Program-made: the position numbers and the translations under genes
Notes under the pieces: model-generated
Seen by the model: only the letters and a program-made list of their open reading frames with translations
Databases searched by the model: none
What the model was told of the DNA's origin: nothing
Part shown: positions 34,121 through 41,952 of the stretch, piece after piece
Layout of the letters: the number at the start of each line of letters is the position of its first letter
Numbering within the stretch: the stretch's first letter is position 1
From: DASVEE01 sp036380735
GTDB taxonomy: Bacteria > Acidobacteriota > Thermoanaerobaculia > Gp7-AA8
DNA: 64,000 nucleotides
Assembly: GCA_036380735.1 (NCBI GenBank)
Contig: DASVEE010000075.1
Span: 1-64,000, forward strand
Reading direction: 5' to 3'

Positions 34121-34552
34121 TTACAGCTTGGTAAAGGTGTTCCCCGCCTTGATCGTCCCTTCGGGGTTGGCCACGAACGTCCGCTTGTTGGCCTCGGAGG
34201 AGAAGTAGTAGATCTTTCCCTTGTACTCGAAGGTCGGCGTGGACGCGCGGATGGAGATCTTGCTGCCGTCGAGGGGGTCCATGGCGATGGCGGGGGTGAA
34301 CGGCAGCTCCGACCGCACCTTGTCGTCCTCGGGCGTGAAGACGATGGGCGTCGGCGTCTCCCACGGCATCGCCTTCGGCTTCGGCGGCGGCGCTTCGTCA
34401 CTCAACATCGGCGGCGGCTCCAGCACCACGGGCCGCGGCTGCACGGAATCGATGGTCCGCACCTGCACGGACGCCTGCTGCGACGCCGGAGGCGCCTGAC
34501 GGCAGGCCACGATCGAACCACTGACGAGAATCAGAAGAAGAAAACGCTGCAT
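34121..34552 (-). CDS. Lipoprotein with YHS-like domain lacking cysteines
   Basis: 143 aa from ATG 34552, chosen because a lipoprotein signal follows (MQRFLLLILVSGSIVAC, Cys17). A Pro-rich linker spans about residues 18-85. The C-terminal 45 residues (AMDPLDGSKISIRAS, FEYKGKIYYFSSEANKRTF) match the shape of YHS metal-binding domains, where the normal motif is DPVCGM and YFCSEGCK; all the cysteines are replaced (DPLDGS, FSSEANK). A structural rather than metal role is likely. It lies just downstream of a tRNA-Leu gene on the same strand. Confidence 0.7.
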   Translation of the reverse strand: MQRFLLLILVSGSIVACRQAPPASQQASVQVRTIDSVQPRPVVLEPPPMLSDEAPPPKPKAMPWETPTPIVFTPEDDKVRSELPFTPAIAMDPLDGSKISIRASTPTFEYKGKIYYFSSEANKRTFVANPEGTIKAGNTFTKL

Positions 34553-34621
34553 TGCCACCGATTGTGTGCGAATCACGGGCCAGAGGGAAGGAGGGGGCCG
34601 TGAGGCGGCCGGGGGAAGGGA

Positions 34622-34710
<89 letters not shown>

Positions 34711-34872
34711 TTGGGCGTGACTCACGATCGCGTACAGATCGCTTCAGGGTGCGCGATTGTAGTAACTCGTCAAGGAATGTCAATTGCCTACACCATATTC
34801 CTGACCATGCTTCCCTCGACCGGCCGAAACGAATATCCTGATGGGCGCAAAGGCGACCGAGAAGAACCTTCG

Positions 34873-35517
34873 ATGTCTACCCCCGGCCCGGCTGCGTCCG
34901 ATGTTCTCCTGGAGCGGCCCAAACCCAAAAAAGAGAACGTAGCGAGCGAGATCTGGAACGTCCCCAACTCGCTGACGCTGTTTCGCATCTTCCTCGTCCC
35001 GTTCCTCGTCGTCGTGCTGCTGACGAAGTTCGAGGGACGTGAGTTCGTCGGGCTGACGATCTTCCTCGTCGCCGCCATCACCGACTTCTTCGACGGCTGG
35101 TTCGCGCGGCGCTTCAACAAGACGACGCGCATGGGGGCACTGCTCGACCCGATCGCCGACAAGCTGCTGATGTCGGCCGCGTTCATCTCCCTCGTCGAGA
35201 TCGACCCGAAGCACGTCCCCGCCTGGATGGTCGTGATCATCATCGGACGCGAGTTCGCCGTTTCCGGCCTTCGCTCCATCGCCGCGCAGCAGGGGGTGAC
35301 GATTGCCGCCTCACCGCTGGGCAAGGGCAAGATGGTCTCGCAGGTGGTCGCGATCTCGCTGCTGATCCTCGGCTACCAGCTCGGCGAATTGCGCCGCACG
35401 GGGCTCATCGCGCTGTGGGCGGTGATGCTGTTCGCGCTGGCGTCCGGCGTGGACTACTTCGTGAAGTTCACGCGGGCCATTCTGCTGGAACCGAAAGACG
35501 AGAAATCGGACGTATAG
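34873..35517 (+). CDS. pgsA: CDP-diacylglycerol-glycerol-3-phosphate 3-phosphatidyltransferase
   Basis: 214 aa from ATG 34873 (a longer start is possible but only the segment from here resembles the family). Makes phosphatidylglycerol phosphate at the inner membrane. It has the CDP-alcohol transferase motif D-G-x2-A-R-x8-G-x3-D-x3-D (DFFDGWFARRF, then GALLDPIADK) and about five membrane segments. NVPNSLTLFRIFLVPF is the typical opening. The N-terminal 30 residues are an uncharacteristic Pro/Lys-rich extension. It converges with rsmI; only 11 bases separate the stops. Confidence 0.92.
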   Translation: MSTPGPAASDVLLERPKPKKENVASEIWNVPNSLTLFRIFLVPFLVVVLLTKFEGREFVGLTIFLVAAITDFFDGWFARRFNKTTRMGALLDPIADKLLMSAAFISLVEIDPKHVPAWMVVIIIGREFAVSGLRSIAAQQGVTIAASPLGKGKMVSQVVAISLLILGYQLGELRRTGLIALWAVMLFALASGVDYFVKFTRAILLEPKDEKSDV

Positions 35518-35528
35518 GGCCGCGGCGC

Positions 35529-36350
35529 TCAATCGAGCAGCAAGCGGTACACGTCGTTCTTGCGCATGCCGAAGCGCTCGGCCACCGCTTTCACGGCGTC
35601 GTTGCGGCGCAGGCCGGTGCCGCGTAAGCGTTCGAACTCTTCGCGCACTTTCTCCGGCGAGATCTCTTCGGCCACGCGCACCGGGGCAGCGAAGACCAGC
35701 GTGATCTCGCCGTGGACGCGGGTGCGGTCGCGGAGGTCGAGCAGCACCTCTTCGATCGAGCCGTGCAGCAGCTCCTCGTGCATCTTCGTCAGCTCCCGCG
35801 CCATCGTCACCTCGGTGTTCCCGAGCACCTCGAGGGCGTCTTCCAGCGAGGCCACGACGCGCTCCGGCGATTCGTAGACGATGGCGGTGTGGCCGAGCTC
35901 CGCGAGGCGGCGGTAAAAGTCGAGCCGCTCCCCCTGACGGTGCGGGGTAAAGCCGAGGAAGGTGAAGGGGAGCGGGGCGATCCCGGAGGCGGCGAGGGCC
36001 ACGACGCCCGCGAACGGACCGGGGATCGGCTCGACGGTCACGCCGCGCTCGCGCGCCAGCCGCACGATGCGATAGCCGGGGTCCGAGACCACCGGCATGC
36101 CGGCGTCGCTGACCAGCGCCAGGATCTCGCCACCCTCCACGCGCGCGATCAGCGCCTCCGCTTTCGCGTCCTCGTTGTGCTCGTGGTAGCTGTCGGTAGG
36201 GCGATCGATCCCGAAGTGCGTCAGCAGCTTCCGCGTGTGCCGCGTGTCCTCGCAGAGGATCAGCGCCGCCGACTTCAGCGCCTCCACCGCGCGGGGCGGG
36301 AAATCACCGAGGTTGCCGATGGGGGTGCCGACCAGGAGGAGTTTGCTCAC
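35529..36350 (-). CDS. rsmI: 16S rRNA (cytidine1402-2'-O)-methyltransferase
   Basis: 273 aa from GTG 36350. Tetrapyrrole-methylase fold; methylates C1402 of 16S rRNA with RsmH. Motifs are LLLVGTPIGNLGD at the start, CEDTRHTRKLL, LVSDAGMPVVSDPGY and PIPGPFAGVVALAASG. The C-terminal helix (LRRNDAVKAVAERFGMRKNDVY) is usual in the family. Complete and of normal length. It lies downstream of the TrmH-family methylase on the same strand, with a 7-bp palindromic element between. Confidence 0.95.
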   Translation of the reverse strand: MSKLLLVGTPIGNLGDFPPRAVEALKSAALILCEDTRHTRKLLTHFGIDRPTDSYHEHNEDAKAEALIARVEGGEILALVSDAGMPVVSDPGYRIVRLARERGVTVEPIPGPFAGVVALAASGIAPLPFTFLGFTPHRQGERLDFYRRLAELGHTAIVYESPERVVASLEDALEVLGNTEVTMARELTKMHEELLHGSIEEVLLDLRDRTRVHGEITLVFAAPVRVAEEISPEKVREEFERLRGTGLRRNDAVKAVAERFGMRKNDVYRLLLD

Positions 36351-36372
36351 TCGGGGGAGGATAAACGAAAGG

Positions 36373-36463
36373 CAGAAGTCAGAACGCAGAACGCAGAACG
36401 CAGAACGTTGAAAGGGGACCGCTTCTCAATTCATCGTTCTGCGTTCTGCGTTCTGACTTCATG
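36373..36463. repeat. 7-bp (AGAACGC) palindromic array
   Basis: Left arm GAAGTCAGAACGCAGAACG plus two more units, a 30-base spacer, then the mirror arm of CGTTCTG units ending CTGACTTC. Same plan as the TTGTCCG and TTTTCGG families with a different unit. It overlaps the last bases of the methylase gene downstream of it. Confidence 0.88.
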
Positions 36464-37187
36464 TTCTTCGTGCAAACGATCCAGCCAGCAGAATCGCCGC
36501 ACTCGACGCCACATTCAACGATTCCACGCGATCGGACATCGGAATCGCCAGCGGCGCCGCGTGTTCCGCCAGCACTTCCGACACGCCGCTGCCTTCGTTT
36601 CCGAACAGCAGGATCGCGTCACGCGCGGGCGGCTCGGCCGTGGTGCCGCGCGCATCGGCGGCGTAAAGCACCCGGCCGCTGGCCAGCAACTCCTCGGGCG
36701 TCACCTCCGCCACGCGCACGTTGAGGATCGCCCCCACCGACGCCCGGATCGCTTTCGGTCCGAACGGATCGGCGCAGCCGGGGAGGAGCAGCACTCCCGC
36801 CGCGTCGAATGCCGCGGCGAGCCGGACGATCGTTCCCACGTTCCCCGGATCCTGCACGCCGTCGAGCGCCACGGCCACGGTGTCGCGCCGGGCGAGGATC
36901 GACTCCAGCGTCGCTCGTGGGCGCTCGAACAAGCCGATGACGCCTTGCGGCGAGCGCGTCTCGGCGAGGGAGTCGAACACGTCGTGCGTGAACTGCATGA
37001 CCGGCACGCCCGGCTGGCGGATGACGTCGCCCACGTAGCGCACGAAGATCGCGATCGGGGTCCAGCCGCCCGCCACGGCGTCCGACACCGCCTTCGGTCC
37101 TTCGATGACGATCTCTTCGTTGTGCTCGCGAATTGCTTCACGGACTCGCTTGAACCAGGAGTTCTGCCGGCTGGAGATGATTCTCAT
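36459..37187 (-). CDS. TrmH/SpoU-family RNA 2'-O-methyltransferase
   Basis: 242 aa from ATG 37187. SPOUT knot fold with the three SpoU motifs: DPGNVGTIVRLAAAFDAAG, LLFGNEGSGVS and PMSDRVESLNVASSAAIL. The N-terminal part (SSRQNSWFKRVREAI, VIEGPKAVSDA) is the substrate-binding domain typical of RlmB/TsnR-like enzymes. The RNA target, rRNA or tRNA, cannot be decided from sequence. Last residues are encoded at the border of the 7-bp palindrome. It diverges from the aminotransferase gene. Confidence 0.9.
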   Translation of the reverse strand: MRIISSRQNSWFKRVREAIREHNEEIVIEGPKAVSDAVAGGWTPIAIFVRYVGDVIRQPGVPVMQFTHDVFDSLAETRSPQGVIGLFERPRATLESILARRDTVAVALDGVQDPGNVGTIVRLAAAFDAAGVLLLPGCADPFGPKAIRASVGAILNVRVAEVTPEELLASGRVLYAADARGTTAEPPARDAILLFGNEGSGVSEVLAEHAAPLAIPMSDRVESLNVASSAAILLAGSFARRT

Positions 37188-37292
37188 GATCGTTTTCGAG
37201 GTTCCTCCCGGTGACGTTGCACGGTCGGGATAAACTAAACGGGCGCCGCCGATGATAGGCTGCGCCGGAGGCGATGTGACGGGAGAAGTGAT

Positions 37293-38498
37293 TTGACGAC
37301 GACCACGACGCGAGCTGGCCTCCGTTTCTCGGAGCGGGTCCTGGCGGTGAAGGAGTCGCCGACGCTGGCGGTGCTGAACCGCGCGACGGCGCTCATCACG
37401 CGTGGGATCGACGTCGTCGACTTCGGCCCCGGCGAGCCCGATTTCAACACGCCGCGCGCGATCGCCGAGGCAGGGAAACGGGCGATCGATCAGGGCTTCA
37501 CCAAGTACACCAACGCGAGCGGCACCAAAGCCCTCCGCGAGGCGATCGCGGGCCGCTACAACCGCCGCTACTCCACGTCGCTGGGGCTCGAGCACGTCAT
37601 CGCCGGCAACGGCGGCAAGCAGGAGCTGTTCAACCTGATGATGGCCCTCGTCAGCGAAGGGGATGAAGTGATCATCCCGTCGCCGTACTGGGTCAGCTTC
37701 CCCGACCAGGTCGTCTTCGCCGGCGGGCGTCCCGTGTTCGCGCGCCTCGATCCCGGCAACGGCTTCCGCACGCGTCTCTCCGATCTCGAGCCGCTGCTCA
37801 CGAGCCGCACGCGCGGTCTCATCCTCAATTCGCCGAGCAACCCGACCGGCGCCGTCATCACGGAAGGGGAGCTGGCGAAGATCGTCGAGTGGTGCGTCGC
37901 GCACGAGCTCTTCCTCGTCTTCGACGAGACGTACGAGCTCTTCGTCTACGAGGGCGTGAAGCACGCATCGGCGATGAAGTACTTCGAGCAGTATCCGGAG
38001 ACGGTGATCGTGGTGAACTCGATGTCGAAGACGTTCGCCATGACCGGCTGGCGCCTCGGCTACGCGATCGCCCATCCCGAGATCATCAAGGCGCTGGGCA
38101 AGATCCAGAGCCATTCGACGTCGAACCCCAGCTCCATCGCGCAGGAAGCGGCGCTCGAGGCGCTGAGCGGCGTCGACGAAGACGTCCGCCAGATGTACGA
38201 GGCGTATTGCGAGCGTCGAGAGTGGCTGGTGCCGGCGCTGAACGGCCTCGATGGCATCTGCTGCACCGATCCTGACGGCGCGTTCTACGTCTTCCCCGAC
38301 GTCAGCGCGTACTTTGGCAAGGGAGGGATCACCGATTCGCAGTCGTTCGCGAACTACCTCCTCGACGAGGCGCGCGTGGCGGTCGTCCCCGGTGCGGCGT
38401 TCGGTGCGGACGACTACGTGCGCATCAGCTACGCCACCTCGATGGAACGGCTGCACGAAGGGATGGCGCGCATCAAAGACGCGCTTGCCAGACTTTAA
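37293..38498 (+). CDS. Class I pyridoxal-phosphate aminotransferase (aspartate aminotransferase-like)
   Basis: 401 aa from TTG 37293, with GGGAGAAG at 37281-37288. Subgroup I-gamma wording: FGPGEPDFNTP, YTNASGTKALREAI, NSPSNPTGAV, and PLP lysine Lys246 in SMSKTFAMTGWRLGY; the substrate arginine lies near the C-terminus (YVRISYATS). Probably converts aspartate and 2-oxoglutarate, but related enzymes act on other amino or keto acids. The prolyl isomerase gene follows after 65 bases on the same strand. Confidence 0.9.
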   Translation: MTTTTTRAGLRFSERVLAVKESPTLAVLNRATALITRGIDVVDFGPGEPDFNTPRAIAEAGKRAIDQGFTKYTNASGTKALREAIAGRYNRRYSTSLGLEHVIAGNGGKQELFNLMMALVSEGDEVIIPSPYWVSFPDQVVFAGGRPVFARLDPGNGFRTRLSDLEPLLTSRTRGLILNSPSNPTGAVITEGELAKIVEWCVAHELFLVFDETYELFVYEGVKHASAMKYFEQYPETVIVVNSMSKTFAMTGWRLGYAIAHPEIIKALGKIQSHSTSNPSSIAQEAALEALSGVDEDVRQMYEAYCERREWLVPALNGLDGICCTDPDGAFYVFPDVSAYFGKGGITDSQSFANYLLDEARVAVVPGAAFGADDYVRISYATSMERLHEGMARIKDALARL

Positions 38499-38563
38499 CG
38501 CCGTCGGAAATTACGCCTACAGCCCTCCCGTTTCGCATCCCACAGACAAGTTAAGGAGATTCC

Positions 38564-39559
38564 GTGAAGAAGACGACCAAGACCATGCTCGCGCTCGCGC
38601 TGGCAACCTCGACGGTGGCGTTCGCGCAGCAGCCCGCCCCGGCGAAACCGGCCGCTCCGGCGACGGCGACGCAGGCTACGACCGCGTCGGGCGACCCGAT
38701 CATCGTTGCCGCGGGCGACGTCTCGATCCGCAAGTCGGAGTTCGAGAATGCCCTGAAGACCCTCCCGGCCGAGTACCAGCAGTACGCGATGGGCCCCGGC
38801 AAGCGGCAGTTCGCCGAAGACTTCCTGCGCATGAAGATGCTCGCCGCGCAGGGCATGAAAGCCGGCCTCGACAAGGACCCCGAGGTCCTCTCGCAGCTCG
38901 AGCTGATGCGCGCGAACCTCGTCGCGAACGCGCAGCTCTCGCGCATGGAGAAGGACGTCAAAGTCACCGACGCAGACCTCCAGAAGATCTACGACTCGAA
39001 GAAACCCGAGTACGAGCAGGTCACGGCGCGCCACATCCTGATTGCCTTCAAGGGCAGCCCGGCGGCGCAGCCCGGCAAGGCCGAGCTGACCGAAGAGCAG
39101 GCGAAGGCGAAGGCCGAAGACATCCGCAAGCAGCTTGCGGCCGGCGCGAACTTCGACGAGCTCGCGAAGAAGGAGTCGGACGATCTCGGCTCCGGCTCGC
39201 GCGGTGGTGAGCTGGGCGCGTTCAGCCGCGGCCAGATGGTGCCGGAGTTCGAAAAGGCCGCCTTCGAAGCGAAGGTCGGCGACGTGACCCCGGTCGTCCG
39301 CACGCAGTACGGCTTCCACGTCATCAAGGTCGAGAAGCACGACTTCACCCCGTTCGCGGACGTGAAGGAGTCGCTCGCCAGCCAGGAGCGCCAGAAGAAG
39401 CTGCAGGAGACGCTCGAGGCCATGAAGACCAACGCCAACGTCACGTTCAACACGGCGTACTTTGGTGAGGCTCCGGCGACCCCCGCGCCGGGCACCCCGG
39501 GCGCGACGCCGCAGGGCCAGACCCCGCAGCCGCAGGGCCACGAAGGACACAACCACTGA
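38564..39559 (+). CDS. Periplasmic peptidyl-prolyl isomerase (SurA/PpiC parvulin type)
   Basis: 331 aa from GTG 38564, with AAGGAG at 38553-38558. A signal peptide (KKTTKTMLALALATSTVAFA) is followed by an Ala/Pro linker, an N-terminal chaperone-like helical region (about 50-150) and one parvulin domain with the usual TARHILIAF start and GELGAFSRGQMVPEFEKAAF. It assists folding of exported and outer-membrane proteins. The C-terminus (from about 305) is Pro/Gly/Gln-rich and ends in GHEGHNH, a potential metal-binding tail. A rho-independent terminator follows. Confidence 0.9.
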   Translation: MKKTTKTMLALALATSTVAFAQQPAPAKPAAPATATQATTASGDPIIVAAGDVSIRKSEFENALKTLPAEYQQYAMGPGKRQFAEDFLRMKMLAAQGMKAGLDKDPEVLSQLELMRANLVANAQLSRMEKDVKVTDADLQKIYDSKKPEYEQVTARHILIAFKGSPAAQPGKAELTEEQAKAKAEDIRKQLAAGANFDELAKKESDDLGSGSRGGELGAFSRGQMVPEFEKAAFEAKVGDVTPVVRTQYGFHVIKVEKHDFTPFADVKESLASQERQKKLQETLEAMKTNANVTFNTAYFGEAPATPAPGTPGATPQGQTPQPQGHEGHNH

Positions 39560-39580
39560 GCTCGTTCCCAGAGAACGTGA

Positions 39581-39608
39581 AAAGGCCGGCGCAAGCCGGC
39601 CTTTTCAT
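39581..39608 (+). terminator. Rho-independent terminator of the isomerase gene
   Basis: AAAAGGCCGGC, loop GCAA, GCCGGCC then TTTTCATTT. The stem is seven G/C pairs followed by a T run, starting about 22 bases after the stop. Confidence 0.85.
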
Positions 39609-39609
39609 T

Positions 39610-39703
39610 TGTTTTCGGTTTTCGGTTTTTGGTTTTCGGTGCTCCGCTCTGCGAGGGGATTCGTCGTCGAGCGGAGCACCAAGAACCAAAAACCGAAAAC
39701 CGT
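39610..39703. repeat. 7-bp (TTTTCGG) palindromic array
   Basis: GTTTTCGGTTTTCGG units, then GTGCTCCGCTC, a short loop, GAGCGGAGCAC and the complementary arm of CCAAAAACCGAAAACC type. It lies between the isomerase terminator and the 3' end of a convergent small gene. Confidence 0.9.
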
Positions 39704-39714
39704 GCCCCCGCGCC

Positions 39715-39933
39715 TTACCGTTCCACTTCAAAGTCGGCGGTGATGGTCGGCAGCGCTTCGTTGAAGATGATGACCGTCTCGGCGATCGGGAAGAGCACCG
39801 TGTGGTTGCGCGACTGCACTTCCAGCACGACCTCGTAGTAGCAGGCCTCCTCGTTGATCGCGATCAGGGTCGCGGCCTTCCCCTTGATCTCGAGGGTGCG
39901 GTTGAAGATCGATACTTTCGCCGGGATTTCCAT
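39715..39933 (-). CDS. Small conserved-looking protein of unknown function
   Basis: 72 aa from ATG 39933. Alternating hydrophobic/charged sequence (KVSIFNRTLEIKGKAATLIAI, EVVLEVQSRNHTVLF) indicates a small all-beta protein; one Cys (EACYYE). No motif or signal peptide. Codon use and clean termination support a real gene, but I do not recognise a family. Its end is next to a 7-bp palindrome; the upstream neighbour is a membrane protein gene on the same strand. Confidence 0.6.
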   Translation of the reverse strand: MEIPAKVSIFNRTLEIKGKAATLIAINEEACYYEVVLEVQSRNHTVLFPIAETVIIFNEALPTITADFEVER

Positions 39934-39966
39934 GGCGCGTGAGCGTACGCAGCGGTGGAGACGGAG

Positions 39967-40560
39967 TCAACCGGTAAAGCGTGCCGGAAAGCGGCTGCGC
40001 GTGTAGCGCTGCAGCAGGATCGGGTACAGATTTACGAGCACGTTCCCGACCGTGAGGAACAGCGCCCAGCCGTTCCACCCGAGGTGCCAGGCCCAGACGG
40101 CGGAGAAGGCGCCGAACACCAGCAGCATCAGGTGGCTTTGCTCGCTGCGGACGGTTCGCCGGAGGAAGACCTCCGCCGCGGCACGGTTGCGGACGACGCG
40201 GAAGCCGGGCTCCCTGCGACGGCGCCAGCGGTTGGCCAGGTCGCCGTCAGGGACGAGGTAGCGGAACAGGCGGACGCCGAAGAGCGGCCAGAGGCGGCGC
40301 TCGAAGCGGCGGGGGCGGTACCAGCCGGCGGGCAGCCACCAGCAGGCGTAGCTCACGAGGACGGCGCCGGCAAAGAGCGCCAGCGGCGGCGCGTAGTCGC
40401 CATCAGGGAAGTCGTACGGGCGGTGAAAGCCCGAGGCGAGGGCCCAGAACTTCAGCAGCGGCGCCAGCCAGCCGCCCGCCATGACGGCAAACGGGAGGAT
40501 GTTGACCTTCGTGTCGCTGGCGAAAAGCGCCTTCGCGTCGACGGCCGGTGAATTGTCCAA
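39967..40560 (-). CDS. Membrane protein of unknown function
   Basis: 197 aa from TTG 40560. Four hydrophobic segments (for example ALFAGAVLVSYACWWLPAG and LMLLVFGAFSAVWAWHLGW) with a basic loop of about 50 residues between the second and third. No catalytic motif and no known family that I can name. Possibly co-oriented with the 72-aa gene downstream (gap 33 bases). The TTG start has no strong ribosome site, so the N-terminus is uncertain. Confidence 0.65.
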   Translation of the reverse strand: MDNSPAVDAKALFASDTKVNILPFAVMAGGWLAPLLKFWALASGFHRPYDFPDGDYAPPLALFAGAVLVSYACWWLPAGWYRPRRFERRLWPLFGVRLFRYLVPDGDLANRWRRRREPGFRVVRNRAAAEVFLRRTVRSEQSHLMLLVFGAFSAVWAWHLGWNGWALFLTVGNVLVNLYPILLQRYTRSRFPARFTG

Positions 40561-40606
40561 GATGTAAAGAGATTACGGGAAGTGCCAGGCCTGGTTTCCG
40601 GCAGCT

Positions 40607-40651
40607 CCCATAGGTCCTATCTGTCCCATAGGTCCCCTGCGTCCTATCGTG
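40607..40651 (-). repeat. 9-bp repeat array downstream of tatC
   Basis: On the minus strand it starts ACACGATAGGACGCAGGGG, 16 bases after the tatC stop, and contains about four degenerate units ending GGGAGC. No opposing arm. Read toward the 197-aa gene. Confidence 0.75.
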
Positions 40652-40666
40652 TCGCTGTTCCGCGCC

Positions 40667-41437
40667 TCATTCCACCGGCTTGGCAAACAGGTACGCCACG
40701 CCCACGCCGATGAGGTACAGCAGGATCATCGGGATGGCCAGCGCTGCCTGGGTGACCATGTCCGGGGTCGGCGTCACGATCGCGGAGATGATGAACGACA
40801 GCAGCACCGCGAACTTGAACTTCTGCATCAGGAACGCCGGGGTCACGATGCCCAGGCGCGCCAGGAAGAAGATGAGGATCGGCGTCTCGAACACCACGCC
40901 CGTGGCCAGAATGATCGTGCTGGCGAAGCCGAAGTAGTCGTCGACCGTCACCATCTGCTTGAACTGCTTCCCTGTCTCGACGAAGAAGCCGCACGTCGCC
41001 GGCAGGAGGAAGGTGTAGCCGAACCAGCCGCCGGCGAGGAAGAAGATCGAGGCGAAGACGATGAACGGGAGCGCGAGGCTGCGCTCCTTCTTGTAAAGGC
41101 CGGGGGCGATGAAGAGCCACACCTGGGAGAGGATGAACGGCGCCGCCAGGAACAGCCCGGCGAAGAACGCCACCTTCATGTAGAGGAAGAACGGCGCCGT
41201 CAGCCGTGTGTACGCCAGCGTGTCGCCCGGGGGGAGGAACTTCGCCAGCGGCTCCTGCAGCTTTTCGAAGATGCGGTCGGCGAACGACCAGCAGGCGAGG
41301 AACGCCACCGCCGCCGCGATGAACGAGTACATCAGCCTCTTGCGCAGCTCCTCGAGGTGATCGAGGAACGACATCTTCGGCAGCTCGGCTTCCGGATCGG
41401 GCACGGTGGACTCGTCCGTCACAGTCGTCTCGGTCAT
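40667..41437 (-). CDS. tatC: Sec-independent protein translocase subunit TatC
   Basis: 256 aa from ATG 41437. Six membrane segments and the TatC signatures: SFLDHLEELRKRL near the N-terminus and the Glu-containing loop after the third helix (LAAPFILSQVWLFIAPGLYKKE). With TatB it forms the receptor for folded proteins with twin-Arg signals. It starts 5 bases after the tatB stop. Ends normally (YLFAKPVE) before a 9-bp array. Confidence 0.96.
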   Translation of the reverse strand: MTETTVTDESTVPDPEAELPKMSFLDHLEELRKRLMYSFIAAAVAFLACWSFADRIFEKLQEPLAKFLPPGDTLAYTRLTAPFFLYMKVAFFAGLFLAAPFILSQVWLFIAPGLYKKERSLALPFIVFASIFFLAGGWFGYTFLLPATCGFFVETGKQFKQMVTVDDYFGFASTIILATGVVFETPILIFFLARLGIVTPAFLMQKFKFAVLLSFIISAIVTPTPDMVTQAALAIPMILLYLIGVGVAYLFAKPVE

Positions 41438-41442
41438 GAACG

Positions 41443-41829
41443 CTACTCGCCGCGCGCCGGGTTCGGCGTCAGGACAGGCTCCGCCTCGGGCCCGGCCGCA
41501 GGCTCGGTGACCGGCGCCGGCTCCATTTCGGACGCGAGGGGATAGGCCACGGGCGGTGTTGTCACCGATGTGTCGGCTGGCGGCGCCGTCACTGGCTCAA
41601 TCCTTGATACGGATTCGATCGGCGTGATCAGCTCCGGTCCGATCTTTTTCAACTCTTCCATCCGCACTTCGCGCTCGATGGTCGATTTCAGATCGTCGGT
41701 CGCCTTCCGGAACTCCGCCAGCGCTTTACCCAGCGTGCGCCCGATCTCGGGCAGCTTGCGCGGCCCGAAGACGATCAGCGCCACGACCATGATGAGGATG
41801 AGCTCCGGAACGCCGAGTGAACCGAACAT
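41443..41829 (-). CDS. tatB: Sec-independent protein translocase subunit TatB/TatA
   Basis: 128 aa from ATG 41829. One N-terminal membrane helix with the hinge FGPRKLPEIGRTLGKAL, an amphipathic helix, then a Pro/Ala/Thr-rich tail of about 60 residues. Length and the Glu in GVPELILI near the N-terminus favour TatB over TatA, but a single subunit may do both jobs. First gene of the tatBC pair and divergent from the processing protease. Confidence 0.9.
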   Translation of the reverse strand: MFGSLGVPELILIMVVALIVFGPRKLPEIGRTLGKALAEFRKATDDLKSTIEREVRMEELKKIGPELITPIESVSRIEPVTAPPADTSVTTPPVAYPLASEMEPAPVTEPAAGPEAEPVLTPNPARGE

Positions 41830-41902
41830 GAATGTTTATCTGGACCTCTGGACGGAAGTGACGGTGGCGTGAACACAGGCCACCTGGTGAATACTCCGCC
41901 GC

Positions 41903-41908
41903 TATAAT
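41903..41908 (+). promoter_or_regulatory. Possible -10 element upstream of the processing protease
   Basis: TATAAT, 44 bases before the ATG at 41953. No convincing -35 box is present at the right distance, so this is weak; it is the best -10 match in the 123-base divergent region between tatB and the protease gene. Confidence 0.4.
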
Positions 41909-41952
41909 CAGGTTACGCCAACGAAAAGTCTATCCCGAGCGAAACTACGAAC

